Positions 52,747 to 60,109 of a stretch of DNA of 64,000 nt are shown piece after piece. The stretch is taken from positions 1,179,440-1,243,439 of the forward strand of contig NZ_BMNE01000002.1 in the NCBI RefSeq assembly GCF_014646295.1, read 5' to 3'. The notes beneath the pieces were generated by a model. The model saw only the letters and a list, made by a program, of their open reading frames with translations. It was not told the origin of the DNA and searched no databases. Origin of the DNA: Nocardia rhizosphaerihabitans (lineage in GTDB: Bacteria; Actinomycetota; Actinomycetes; Mycobacteriales; Mycobacteriaceae). How positions within the stretch are numbered: position 1 is the stretch's first letter; each line of letters begins with the position of its first letter. A program made the position numbers and the translations under genes.

Positions 52747-52785
52747 ACCCGCTATTCGATGCACACGTCGAATAGCGGGTTTTTT
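52747..52785. terminator. Rho-independent terminator after the Rpf gene
   Basis: A perfect 13-bp stem (ACCCGCTATTCGA at 52747-52759 with 52768-52780, 8-base loop) is followed by TTTTT. It lies 41 bases after the Rpf stop and 10 bases before the convergent DoxX end. Confidence 0.9.
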
Positions 52786-52794
52786 CGTTGTTTT

Positions 52795-53295
52795 TCAATT
52801 TCGGATGAGCAGCACGATTCCCGCCGTGATCAGCGCGAGCGCAATAGCCGCCAAGCCGTAGCTGAGTTTGTAGTTGCGCAGCCCGGGGACGAACCGGTCG
52901 AGGGCGAAACCGCCTGCGCCGGTGAGCGCCAGGCTGGTCGCGGCCACCGCCAGGATCACCTCGTACTCGACGCCCTTGGGTGCGAAGAAGCTGCCCCATT
53001 TCACCGACATCGCGTTGAGCATCGTGCCCAGGATCGCCGCCGCTGCCAGCGGGGTGAACAGTCCGAGAATCAGGCCGACGCCCCCGAGGGTTTCGCTCAG
53101 TGCGAGCACTACCGCGAAGGACTCGGCCATCGGATAGCCGCTCGCGGCCACGAACTTCTCGGTGCCGGACAAGCCGGCGCCGTCGAACCAGCCGAACAGT
53201 TTCTGGGTGCCGTGCGCGGCCATGGTCGCGCCGACGCCGAGACGCAGGACCAGCAGTCCCGCATCCGTGGGTGTGGTCGTTGTTGTCGTCGTCAT
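52795..53295 (-). CDS. DoxX-family membrane protein
   Basis: The start is ATG 53295 behind AAAGGA. The 166-residue product MTTTTTTTPTDAGLLVLRLG carries the DoxX pattern ATMAAHGTQKLFGWFDGAG and four membrane helices (FAVVLALSETLGGVGLILGLFTPLAAAAILGTML; ILAVAATSLALTGAGGFALDRF; LAAIALALITAGIVLLI). DoxX proteins form redox-linked membrane complexes with superoxide dismutase (SodA) in mycobacteria. No partner gene is adjacent. Confidence 0.88.
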   Translation of the reverse strand: MTTTTTTTPTDAGLLVLRLGVGATMAAHGTQKLFGWFDGAGLSGTEKFVAASGYPMAESFAVVLALSETLGGVGLILGLFTPLAAAAILGTMLNAMSVKWGSFFAPKGVEYEVILAVAATSLALTGAGGFALDRFVPGLRNYKLSYGLAAIALALITAGIVLLIRN

Positions 53296-53401
53296 GGCGA
53301 ATCCTTTCCGTTGCCGGTGCGCAGGTAGGCGGGCCGCCGATCCAGTGTAGAGAGCGAAAGTCACAGGTCAGGGCGCGGCGAGGTCGCCGACGGCCGACCG
53401 G

Positions 53402-54679
53402 TCAGGCCTGCTGCTCCTCGCCGGGCCGCTGCGCCGAGTCGAGCCGGTGCACGGTGAGCGCGGCGGCCAGCATCCGGGAATCCGTGGGGTCGGCCGGGTC
53501 GAGCCCGGTGAGATCGGCGATCCGGCGCAGCCGGTAGGTGAAGGTGTTCGGGTGCACGTGAATGCGGCGTGAGGCCGTCTTGCGGTCGGCACCGTGGCGC
53601 AGGTGCGCTTCCAAGGCCTCGACCAGGTGCGGACTACCGAGCAGCGGAATCACCCGTTGCGCCAGGCGTTCGCGCGCCGGGCCTGGCCGGGTGAGCTGGT
53701 ACTCGAGCAGCAGGTCGTCGAGGCGGTAGCAGCCGCCCGGCCTGCCGCGCAGCCGCGCCAGCTCGGTCAGCTCGGCCGCGTCCTTCGCCGCGGCCGGGAT
53801 GCCGTCGCGGCTGACACCGGAGAATTCGGCCAGATACACCGTCACCCCGAACTGCTCGGCCAGCCGTGCGGCGAGATTGTCGAAGCGCTGCGCGTCGAGG
53901 ACATCGGTCTCGGAACTGTTGCTCAGCAACGCGATACCGTTCGCGCCGTCGAAGGTGGCCGGGGTGGTGGTGCCGGTGAGTTCGTCCAATGCGCGCTGCA
54001 GCACCCTGATCCGTCGCCGGGTCACCAGGTTGGCGGCACTGCCGGTGCGGGCGGCCTCGCTGAGGTGGATCGCGAGGACCGTGTACTGGTCGGCCAGGAC
54101 GGTGTCGGCGCGCGCGGCTAGTTCCTCGGCGGGCAGGCCGCGCACCAGGGCCGAACACAATTCCCGCCTCGCCTCGCGCTCGGCGTGGTAGATCGACTGC
54201 TCGACCTCGGTGTAGGTCTCGACGACGGTCATATTGATGTGACGCAACAGGTCGAGCAGCCTGCTGCCGACCAGGACCAGTTCGTTCATCTGCGACGGCT
54301 CGGTCAGCGCGAACGCCTCGGCCAGCACCGATTGCGCCGATCCGTGGATCGCGCCGATCAGCATCGGCAGCGGCAGCCGGTCCTCGGCGTGCCGCTCGGC
54401 GACGGGCGCGACGAAGGCGGCCACCTCGGCCTGGGTGAAGTCGCGGTTGGCGGCGATCGCCTCGAGGACGGCCCGTCCGCACGCGTAGATGGTCGGCAGG
54501 ACCTCGGCGGTGAAGTGGCCGGGGGGCAGTTCGGCGGGCGCGGTGGCGCCGAGGCCTTCGGCGAGCATGCGCTCGGCGATCTGGGGCCAGCGCGTCAGGA
54601 GGCGAGCGGTCAAAGCGGGTGGTGCGGAAACGGGGTGTTCGGCGAGCATGACCCGATTGTGTCCGAGGACAGGCCGCAT
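53402..54679 (-). CDS. PucR/CdaR-type helix-turn-helix regulator
   Basis: The start is ATG 54679 behind GGGAG; a second ATG at 54649 is an alternative, and the frame upstream is not conserved. The 425-residue protein has an N-terminal RsbT-co-antagonist-like helical region, a central GGDEF-like (CdaR_GGDEF) domain (LADQYTVLAIHLSEAARTGSA...GIALLSNSSETDVL), and a C-terminal PucR HTH (LVEALEAHLRHGADRKTASRRIHVHPNTFTYRLRRIADLTGLDP). It is divergent from the lipase operon at 54843 and probably controls it. Confidence 0.85.
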   Translation of the reverse strand: MRPVLGHNRVMLAEHPVSAPPALTARLLTRWPQIAERMLAEGLGATAPAELPPGHFTAEVLPTIYACGRAVLEAIAANRDFTQAEVAAFVAPVAERHAEDRLPLPMLIGAIHGSAQSVLAEAFALTEPSQMNELVLVGSRLLDLLRHINMTVVETYTEVEQSIYHAEREARRELCSALVRGLPAEELAARADTVLADQYTVLAIHLSEAARTGSAANLVTRRRIRVLQRALDELTGTTTPATFDGANGIALLSNSSETDVLDAQRFDNLAARLAEQFGVTVYLAEFSGVSRDGIPAAAKDAAELTELARLRGRPGGCYRLDDLLLEYQLTRPGPARERLAQRVIPLLGSPHLVEALEAHLRHGADRKTASRRIHVHPNTFTYRLRRIADLTGLDPADPTDSRMLAAALTVHRLDSAQRPGEEQQA

Positions 54680-54842
54680 GGGGGCACTCCCATCGAAAAC
54701 GCACAGAACTTGGTTTCCGCGCCAAGCTCCCGCGCGTTTTATCGGTACACGGTGCAGTGACATCGATGTGGCGCCGGTCATAGATTCGCAGAGCGCGTCC
54801 GAGCCACCGTTGGCCGGCGCGGTTCTACGGAAGTGACCCACC

Positions 54843-56003
54843 ATGATTGCAACGACGCATCCACTGCGCCGCACCCTGTGCGGACTCGGCATCGCCGCGG
54901 GCCTGACCGCGGCCTCGGTTCTGGGGGGCGGCCCGGCCGCCGCGGAACCCGCGCTGGAACCGACCATCGCCTCGCTGGCCGGCTACCTGGACGCCACTAT
55001 GACGACGGCGGCCGACGGCCGTCGCCCCACCGCCATCGCCGACACCGGCAGCGCCTCGGGCAGCAGCTCGGGTTCGGCGGGCAGTCGTTCCTCCGACGCG
55101 GTCGGCGAGGGCCCCGAGATGTCGGCCTACCTGCCCGCTTTCGCCTACGGACTGCTCCACCCCGATGCCGCGCCGCCCGGCGCCAACCGCTGGGACTGCA
55201 AGCCGACCGCGCAGCATCCGCGCCCGGTCGTGCTGCTGCACGGCACCTGGCTCAACGCCTACGACACCTTCTCCTACCTGTCGCCGCGCCTGGCGAAGGC
55301 CGGGTACTGCGTGTTCACCCTGAACTTCGGCAAATCCGCGCTGCTCGAGGGCGGCGGACTCGGCGCCGTACTGCCGGGCCGCTACGGCGTGGGCCCGATG
55401 GCCGACTCCTCGCGCCAGGTCGCCGCGTTCATCGAGCGCGTGCGCGCGGCCACCGGATCCGACCAGGTCGACATCGTCGGCCACTCCCAGGGCGGCACCA
55501 TCGCCAATCACTACCTGAAGCTCGAAGGCGGCCAGGGCAAGGTCGGCAAGCTGGTCAGCTTCGGCGCCACCCACCACGGCACCTCGCTGCTCGGCCTCGC
55601 CACCCTCGGCCGCATGATCAACAACGCCGGCATCGACATCCTCGGCTTCTACCGGCCGATCATCGGCGCGGCCAATGTCGAGCAGGCCATCGGCTCGTCG
55701 TTCTACACCACCCTCAACGCCACCGGTGACACCGTGCCCGGCGTCGACTACACGGTCGTCGGATCCCGCTACGACGAGGTGATGAATCCCCTCGACCTCG
55801 CCTTCCTGCGGCCCGGGCCGGACGCGACGGTGGCGAACATCGCCCTGCAGGACGGCTGTGAGCAGGACGTTTCCGACCACCTGACCATGATGTATTCGCC
55901 GCGCGCCACCTCGATCGCGCTGCGTGCCCTCGATCCGGAAGGCAGTCCCACCTTGGCTTGCACGTTCAACCCCTGGTTCTTCGGTGGCGGCGGCAGCCTA
56001 TGA
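54843..56003 (+). CDS. Secreted lipase/esterase (class 2 lipase type)
   Basis: The 386-residue protein has a signal peptide (MIATTHPLRRTLCGLGIAAGLTAASVLGGGPAAA) and an alpha/beta hydrolase core: RPVVLLHGTWLNAYDTFSYL (oxyanion), VDIVGHSQGGTIANHY (Ser about 215), a GSRYDEVMNPLDLAF aspartate and VSDHLTMMYS histidine. The pattern is that of EstA/lipase class 2 proteins. A Ser/Gly-rich linker (residues 68-90) precedes it. The stop overlaps the next lipase start (ATGA). The PucR regulator is divergent. Confidence 0.9.
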   Translation: MIATTHPLRRTLCGLGIAAGLTAASVLGGGPAAAEPALEPTIASLAGYLDATMTTAADGRRPTAIADTGSASGSSSGSAGSRSSDAVGEGPEMSAYLPAFAYGLLHPDAAPPGANRWDCKPTAQHPRPVVLLHGTWLNAYDTFSYLSPRLAKAGYCVFTLNFGKSALLEGGGLGAVLPGRYGVGPMADSSRQVAAFIERVRAATGSDQVDIVGHSQGGTIANHYLKLEGGQGKVGKLVSFGATHHGTSLLGLATLGRMINNAGIDILGFYRPIIGAANVEQAIGSSFYTTLNATGDTVPGVDYTVVGSRYDEVMNPLDLAFLRPGPDATVANIALQDGCEQDVSDHLTMMYSPRATSIALRALDPEGSPTLACTFNPWFFGGGGSL

Positions 56004-57292
56004 CCATCGACGCCCCGGCGCTGACGATCTGGAGCACCGCGCCGCTGCTACCGCCCGACGACCCGTTCTACGCCGCGCCGCCGGACGTCGAGTCGCTCGC
56101 GCCGGGGGCGGTGGTGCGGACGCGCCCGGTGGAACTGGCGCTGTTCGGGCTGGTGCGGCAGCAAATCGCGGCCTGGCAGCTGCTGTACCGCACCTGCGAT
56201 CTCGACGGCGAGCCCGAGCTGGCGGTCACCACGGTGCTGCTGCCGTGGGGCGCCGACCCGGCGCGTCCGCGTCCGCTGGTCTCCTTCCAGTGCGCCATCG
56301 ACGCCGTCGCGCCCCAATGCTTTCCGTCCTACGCTCTGCGGCACGGCGCGAAGACCACCGGTTCCATCGCGCCGCTCGAGCTGCCGATCATCGCCATGGC
56401 GTTGCGGCAGGGCTGGGCGGTGTCGGTGCCCGATCACGAAGGTCTCGGCGGCCGGTTCGGCGCGGCGCGTGAGCCCGGGTACCGGGCGCTGGACGGGATC
56501 AGGGCCGCGCTCGGCTTCGCCCCGCTCGGCCTCACCCCGACGACTCCGGTTGCGCTGTGGGGGTATTCGGGCGGCGGTCTGGCGACGGCGTGGGCCGCGG
56601 AACTGGCGGCCGAGTACGCGCCGGAGCTGACCATCGTCGGCGCGGCGGCCGGGTCGCCGGTCGGTGACCCGGCGGCCGCGTTCGTCCGCCTCAACGGTGG
56701 CTGGTTCGCCGGGTTCCCCGCGGCCTTCGTCGCCGGTCTGCGCCGCGCCTACCCGGAACTCGACGCGGTCCTGCACGACCACCTCGATGCCCGCTACCGC
56801 GGCCTGCTCGGCGAGGCAGAACAGCGCACCACCTTCGCCCTGCTGTGGCGCTTCGCCCGCCGCGACGTCGCCCGGCATCTGCGCGGTGACATGGCCGGGC
56901 TGCTGGCCGAGCCCGCGCTGCGCCGCATCCTCACCGACATCGAACCCGGCACCCGCGCCCCGGCCGCGCCGATGCTGGTGGTGCAGGGCGTGCGCGACGA
57001 GGTGATCGCGGTCGCCGACATCGACGCCCATGTCCAGCGCTACCGGGCCGCGGGCGCCGTCGTCGAGTACCTGCGGGTGCTCCGCGGCTCCCATCTGCCG
57101 CTGGAGTTCCTCATGGTTCCGGTCGTGCTCGCCTGGCTCGCCGATCGTTTCGCCGGTCGTCCGGCGTCGTCGGGGACCACGACGGTCGCCTCCGTCGCCC
57201 GCACCACCGCGGCCCTCCGCGCGCACCTCGACTTCCTCGGCCTGGTCGCTCTGATGGTGGGCGGCCGACCCGTCCGCGGCGTGGAGAAATAG
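56000..57292 (+). CDS. Lipase of the secretory (LIP/CAL-A-like) family, no signal peptide
   Basis: From ATG 56000 overlapping the upstream stop, 430 residues: MTIDAPALTIWSTAPLLPPDDPFYAAPPDV..., with LWGYSGGGLATAWAAELAAEYAPEL (Ser about 190), VVQGVRDEVIAVADIDAHV (Asp) and VLRGSHLPLEFLMVPVVLAWLADRF (His). This order and the D-P-F-Y-x-x-P start resemble triacylglycerol lipases of the CAL-A/secretory lipase family. The usual signal peptide is lacking, unless it begins upstream in overlapping sequence. It forms a two-gene operon with the upstream lipase. Confidence 0.88.
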   Translation: MTIDAPALTIWSTAPLLPPDDPFYAAPPDVESLAPGAVVRTRPVELALFGLVRQQIAAWQLLYRTCDLDGEPELAVTTVLLPWGADPARPRPLVSFQCAIDAVAPQCFPSYALRHGAKTTGSIAPLELPIIAMALRQGWAVSVPDHEGLGGRFGAAREPGYRALDGIRAALGFAPLGLTPTTPVALWGYSGGGLATAWAAELAAEYAPELTIVGAAAGSPVGDPAAAFVRLNGGWFAGFPAAFVAGLRRAYPELDAVLHDHLDARYRGLLGEAEQRTTFALLWRFARRDVARHLRGDMAGLLAEPALRRILTDIEPGTRAPAAPMLVVQGVRDEVIAVADIDAHVQRYRAAGAVVEYLRVLRGSHLPLEFLMVPVVLAWLADRFAGRPASSGTTTVASVARTTAALRAHLDFLGLVALMVGGRPVRGVEK

Positions 57293-57324
57293 GTGAAACC
57301 ATATGTCCCGTTATTTTCCGTGAT

Positions 57325-57350
57325 CGGTGCCCCTATTTCTCGGGGCATCG
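57325..57350 (+). terminator. Hairpin after the lipase operon
   Basis: CGGTGCCCC (57325-57333) pairs with GGGGCATCG (57342-57350) with one G-T pair, 33 bases after the second lipase stop. There is no T-run, so efficiency is uncertain. The rest of 57293-57577 is unusually AT-rich and holds the promoter region of the small peptide gene. Confidence 0.45.
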
Positions 57351-57577
57351 GAAATTCGGACTTATCGGATGGCGCAACATGACTCTCACAGGGTTCTCAT
57401 ATTCCCCTCAGAAACATGCGGTATTTGGGACATAACCGCAGGTGGTAATAGGTTTGCTGGATCTATTGTTACGGCGGTCACGAATTCCGTAATTCCGTAA
57501 CTCGCGGCGTTCGGGTGTCGATACGCCCTCTGTAAGCCAGCTCCGGCTGGGCCTATGCGAGAAACAGAGGAATTATT

Positions 57578-57694
57578 ATGATCCCCGTTATCATCGACAC
57601 CGGTAGCGCCGCCCTGAACGGCCTCTTCGACACCCTCGGCGCCGCTGTGCACGGCCTGGTCAACACCCTGTGGACCGGCTCCTTCGGCGGCTGA
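57578..57694 (+). CDS. Unannotated small peptide gene (38 aa)
   Basis: ATG 57578 lies 6 bases after GAGGA in a well-spaced ribosome-binding site. The 38-residue product starts MIPVIIDTGSAALNGLFDTL, continues GAAVHGLVNTLWTGSFGG, and is amphipathic/hydrophobic without clear signal-peptidase site. A 285-bp AT-rich upstream region with repeats (AATTCCGTAATTCCGTAACT) and a strong bidirectional terminator downstream frame it as an independent transcription unit. It has no known family to me; secretion or membrane association is possible. Confidence 0.6.
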   Translation: MIPVIIDTGSAALNGLFDTLGAAVHGLVNTLWTGSFGG

Positions 57695-57750
57695 TCAAGC
57701 CTCATGGGTCGATGAAACGACCGGGTCCGCCCTGACGCGTGACCGACGAG

Positions 57751-57782
57751 AAGGCCCCGCACCTGTCCAGGTGTGGGGCCTT
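57751..57782. terminator. Strong bidirectional terminator between the small peptide and CDF transporter genes
   Basis: A 14-bp stem (AAGGCCCCGCACCT at 57751-57764 pairing with 57769-57782, one G-T pair) has a 4-base loop GTCC. It serves both the peptide gene (plus) and the transporter gene (minus). Confidence 0.85.
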
Positions 57783-57797
57783 CCCTCGTCTGCGGGT

Positions 57798-58772
57798 TCA
57801 GTGCGTGTGCGGAGCGTGCCCGGCCGACACGTGCTTGGGGCCGTGCGCCTCCGCGCAGTGGTTGTCGTCGTGCGCCGTCCCGATTCCGATGACCTGCGGC
57901 CGGGCATGGTCGACTTGCAGGGTGACGTGCTCGATGTGGTGCTCGTGGTCGAGCATGTGCGCGATGTCCTCGCGGACCGCGTGGCAGTCGTGCCCCGGCC
58001 GCACCAACACGTGGGCCGAGAGGGCGGGGGAGCCGGAGGTGATCTCCCAGATGTGCAGGTCGTGCACCTCGGTCACGCCGTCGCGGGCGGCCATGTCGCG
58101 ACCGACCTGCTCGGGGTCGAGGTAGTCGGGGGCGGCTTCGAGGAAGATGCGGCTCGACGCGCGGATCAGCCCGATGCCCGCCTTGATCATCAGCGCGACC
58201 ACGATCAACGTGGCGACCACGTCGGCCTGCACCCACCCGGTGAGGATGATGACAAGGCCCGCCGCCGCGGTCGCGATGAAGGCGAACAGGTCGTTGAGGA
58301 TGTGCTGGTAGGCGCCCTCGACGTTGAGGCTGGTCCGGTCGGCCCGGCTGATCATCCAGGTCGCCAGCACATTGACCACGATGCCGATCAGTGCGGTGAC
58401 CAGCACCAGCGTGCCGTGCACCTCCGGCGGCTCGAACAGCCTGCGGATCGCCTCGTAGCCGAGCCACAGTGCCAGCAGCAGCAGGGTCAGTCCGTTGGCC
58501 TGGGCCGAGAGGATCTCCACCCGCTTCCAGCCGAACGTCATCCGGCCGGTCGCCGGGCGCGCCGCGAGCCGGATGGCCATCAGCGCCAGCACGATGGAGG
58601 CGGCGTCGGTGGTCATGTGCGCCGCGTCGGAGAGCAGGGCCAGCGAATCGGCCACGATGCCGACGATCACCTCGCCGATCAGGAAGGTGACGATCACCGC
58701 CAGCGCGCCGGCCAGCCAGCGCTTGTCGCTGTCGGCCGACACCCCGTGATCGTGTCCATGTCCTGCGCCCAT
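57798..58772 (-). CDS. Cation diffusion facilitator (CDF) metal/proton antiporter
   Basis: ATG 58772 behind GAGAGGTG gives 324 residues: MGAGHGHDHGVSADSDKRW..., with six membrane helices and the metal-binding Asp/His pairs in SLALLSDAAHMTTDAASIVLALM (helix II, HxxxD) and YQHILNDLFAFIATAAAGLVI (helix V, HxxxD). His-rich ends (HGHDHG, and HDDNHCAEAHGPKHVSAGHAPHTH) and the cytoplasmic domain (VTEVHDLHIWEITSGSPALSAHVLV) mark a ZitB/CzcD-like zinc exporter. A 22-bp inverted repeat upstream suggests metal-responsive control. Confidence 0.92.
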   Translation of the reverse strand: MGAGHGHDHGVSADSDKRWLAGALAVIVTFLIGEVIVGIVADSLALLSDAAHMTTDAASIVLALMAIRLAARPATGRMTFGWKRVEILSAQANGLTLLLLALWLGYEAIRRLFEPPEVHGTLVLVTALIGIVVNVLATWMISRADRTSLNVEGAYQHILNDLFAFIATAAAGLVIILTGWVQADVVATLIVVALMIKAGIGLIRASSRIFLEAAPDYLDPEQVGRDMAARDGVTEVHDLHIWEITSGSPALSAHVLVRPGHDCHAVREDIAHMLDHEHHIEHVTLQVDHARPQVIGIGTAHDDNHCAEAHGPKHVSAGHAPHTH

Positions 58773-58813
58773 CGCGTTCACCTCTCCGTGCGGTCCGATC
58801 GGTCGCAATCATA

Positions 58814-58835
58814 TGCACACATCGCTATGTGTGCA
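58814..58835. promoter_or_regulatory. Perfect inverted repeat, candidate metalloregulator operator for the CDF gene
   Basis: TGCACACAT (58814-58822) and ATGTGTGCA (58827-58835) are exact complements around CGCT, 42 bases upstream of the transporter start. Position and AT-rich form suit an ArsR/SmtB-type repressor. No such gene is nearby. The site ends 20 bases before the 3' end of the YrhB-like gene at 58856. Confidence 0.65.
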
Positions 58836-58855
58836 ATTCGTTCTTGATCTTCAGC

Positions 58856-59179
58856 CTAAGTCTCCTCGCCCGGCCACTCGTCGTCGACGACCACCCTGGC
58901 TGTCGCGTACTGGGCGGCGATCACCCCGCAGGGATATGTCGGCCAATACGACACCGCGCCCGTCGCCTTGTCGATGACGTGCACCGAACCGCCGACCGGC
59001 AGCGGCCGGTCCGACGGTGCGTGCAACGGCCGCACGGCGAGAACCACGAAACCGTCGGTGAATTCGACGATGTGACGGTCGGTGTCCGGGATCGGGGGCA
59101 GGTGGTCGGCCGCGATGCGGGTGGCCTCGGCCCGGTCGACCGGCGTCTGCGCGTCGGTCGGATATGCATGGATGTCCAC
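58856..59179 (-). CDS. YrhB-like (Imm35-type) domain protein
   Basis: The start is GTG 59179 behind GAGGAG; the frame continues upstream but not with recognisable homology. The 107-residue product MDIHAYPTDAQTPVDRAEATRIAADHL, EFTDGFVVLAVRPLHA and GGSVHVIDKATGAVSYWPTYPCGVIAAQYATARVVVDDEW resembles the YrhB/Imm35 fold, a small domain found among toxin-immunity proteins. No toxin gene is adjacent, so its role is uncertain. It is divergent from the ECF sigma gene. Confidence 0.65.
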   Translation of the reverse strand: MDIHAYPTDAQTPVDRAEATRIAADHLPPIPDTDRHIVEFTDGFVVLAVRPLHAPSDRPLPVGGSVHVIDKATGAVSYWPTYPCGVIAAQYATARVVVDDEWPGEET

Positions 59180-59255
59180 GTTTTTCGCTCCTCGCCGCGA
59201 TTGTCGTCGCCCGGGACCGGTTGTGTCGAGGGTTGGCACAGATGCCGGAAAAAGG

Positions 59256-59309
59256 GCGAGCCCGGTGGCCCTGCTCCCCCCTCCTGGAGCAGGCCCTGGC
59301 CGGGCTCGC
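59256..59309. other. Long imperfect hairpin in the YrhB/sigma divergent region
   Basis: A 10-bp lower stem (GCGAGCCCGG at 59256-59265 with CCGGGCTCGC at 59300-59309) carries an upper stem of about 8 bp (CTGCTCC with GGAGCAG). There is no T-run. It lies in the 218-bp gap between the divergent genes and could be a leader structure for either. Confidence 0.35.
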
Positions 59310-59397
59310 GGCAAAAGTGTCGCGTGGGGGACCATCAGGATCCTGAAGAGTTGCTTAAGGCCGTTGTCATCGGCGACGCGCGGCGCGATAACCCCAT

Positions 59398-59934
59398 ATG
59401 AGGGACAATTTCTGCGGTGCGCACTGTGCGCGACTGTGTACCACCGACGGGCTGGCCGAGGTGCTGGCCGCCGACCGCGGCCTGCTGCACTGGCGGGCGA
59501 TGCGCAGTCTCGGTGACCCGGGTCTGGCCGAACACGCCGTGCAGGAGACCCTGCTGCGCGGCTGGCGCTCCTGTCGCGACTTCGACGCCCGTAAAGGCAG
59601 TGTGCGGACGTGGCTGCTGGCGATCGAGCGCAATGTCGTCGTCGACATCGTGCGGGCACGCGCCGCCCGGCCCGGTGACGTCGGCTGGGACGACATCAAC
59701 GAGGTCGCGGGCTGTGGCAAGCCGGATTTCGCGGACGGACTCGTCGACGGCCTGCTCGTCGACCAACTGCTGGCGCGCCTGTCCGAGCCGCAGCGGGCCG
59801 CGGTGGTCGAGGTGATTCTGCGCGATCGCGGATACCGGGAAGTGGCCGCGGAATTAGGCGTTCCGGTCGGCACGGTCAAGACCCGCGTGCACTACGCGCT
59901 GCGCTCGCTGCGGCAATTGCCCGAGGTTGCCTGA
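59398..59934 (+). CDS. ECF-type RNA polymerase sigma factor
   Basis: The 178-residue protein has sigma-2 (WRAMRSLGDPGLAEHAVQETLLRGWRSCRDFDARKGSVRTWLLAIERNVVVDIVR) and sigma-4 (RLSEPQRAAVVEVILRDRGYREVAAELGVPVGTVKTRVHYALRSLRQL) regions joined by a short linker. The N-terminal Cys-rich stretch (MRDNFCGAHCARLC) is unusual and may be leader-encoded if a later start is used. There is no anti-sigma gene next to it; regulation may be by transcription alone or by a distant partner. Confidence 0.88.
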   Translation: MRDNFCGAHCARLCTTDGLAEVLAADRGLLHWRAMRSLGDPGLAEHAVQETLLRGWRSCRDFDARKGSVRTWLLAIERNVVVDIVRARAARPGDVGWDDINEVAGCGKPDFADGLVDGLLVDQLLARLSEPQRAAVVEVILRDRGYREVAAELGVPVGTVKTRVHYALRSLRQLPEVA

Positions 59935-60080
59935 TCGGCCTGTTCCGATCATGATCTGGGCGCGTGACCAGCGCTGATTCCCCCTTTCTTCCTGTCACAT
60001 TTCGGTAACTGTGCTTGCTCTGTGGTGCCTACGTTGCAAGAGTGAACCACTGGGTTTGGTGTTACCAATGGGAAGGGAGG

Positions 60081-60101
60081 GGTGCTCCGTTCCGGAGCAC
60101 C
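60081..60101 (+). promoter_or_regulatory. Hairpin between the ribosome-binding site and start of the amidase gene
   Basis: GGTGCTCCG (60081-60089) and its complement CGGAGCACC (60093-60101) form a perfect 9-bp stem with a TTC loop. A strong purine tract (GGGAAGGGAGG, 60070-60080) lies just 5' and the likely start ATG at 60110 lies 8 bases 3', so folding would bring the two to normal spacing. Confidence 0.5.
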
Positions 60102-60109
60102 GACCGAAC

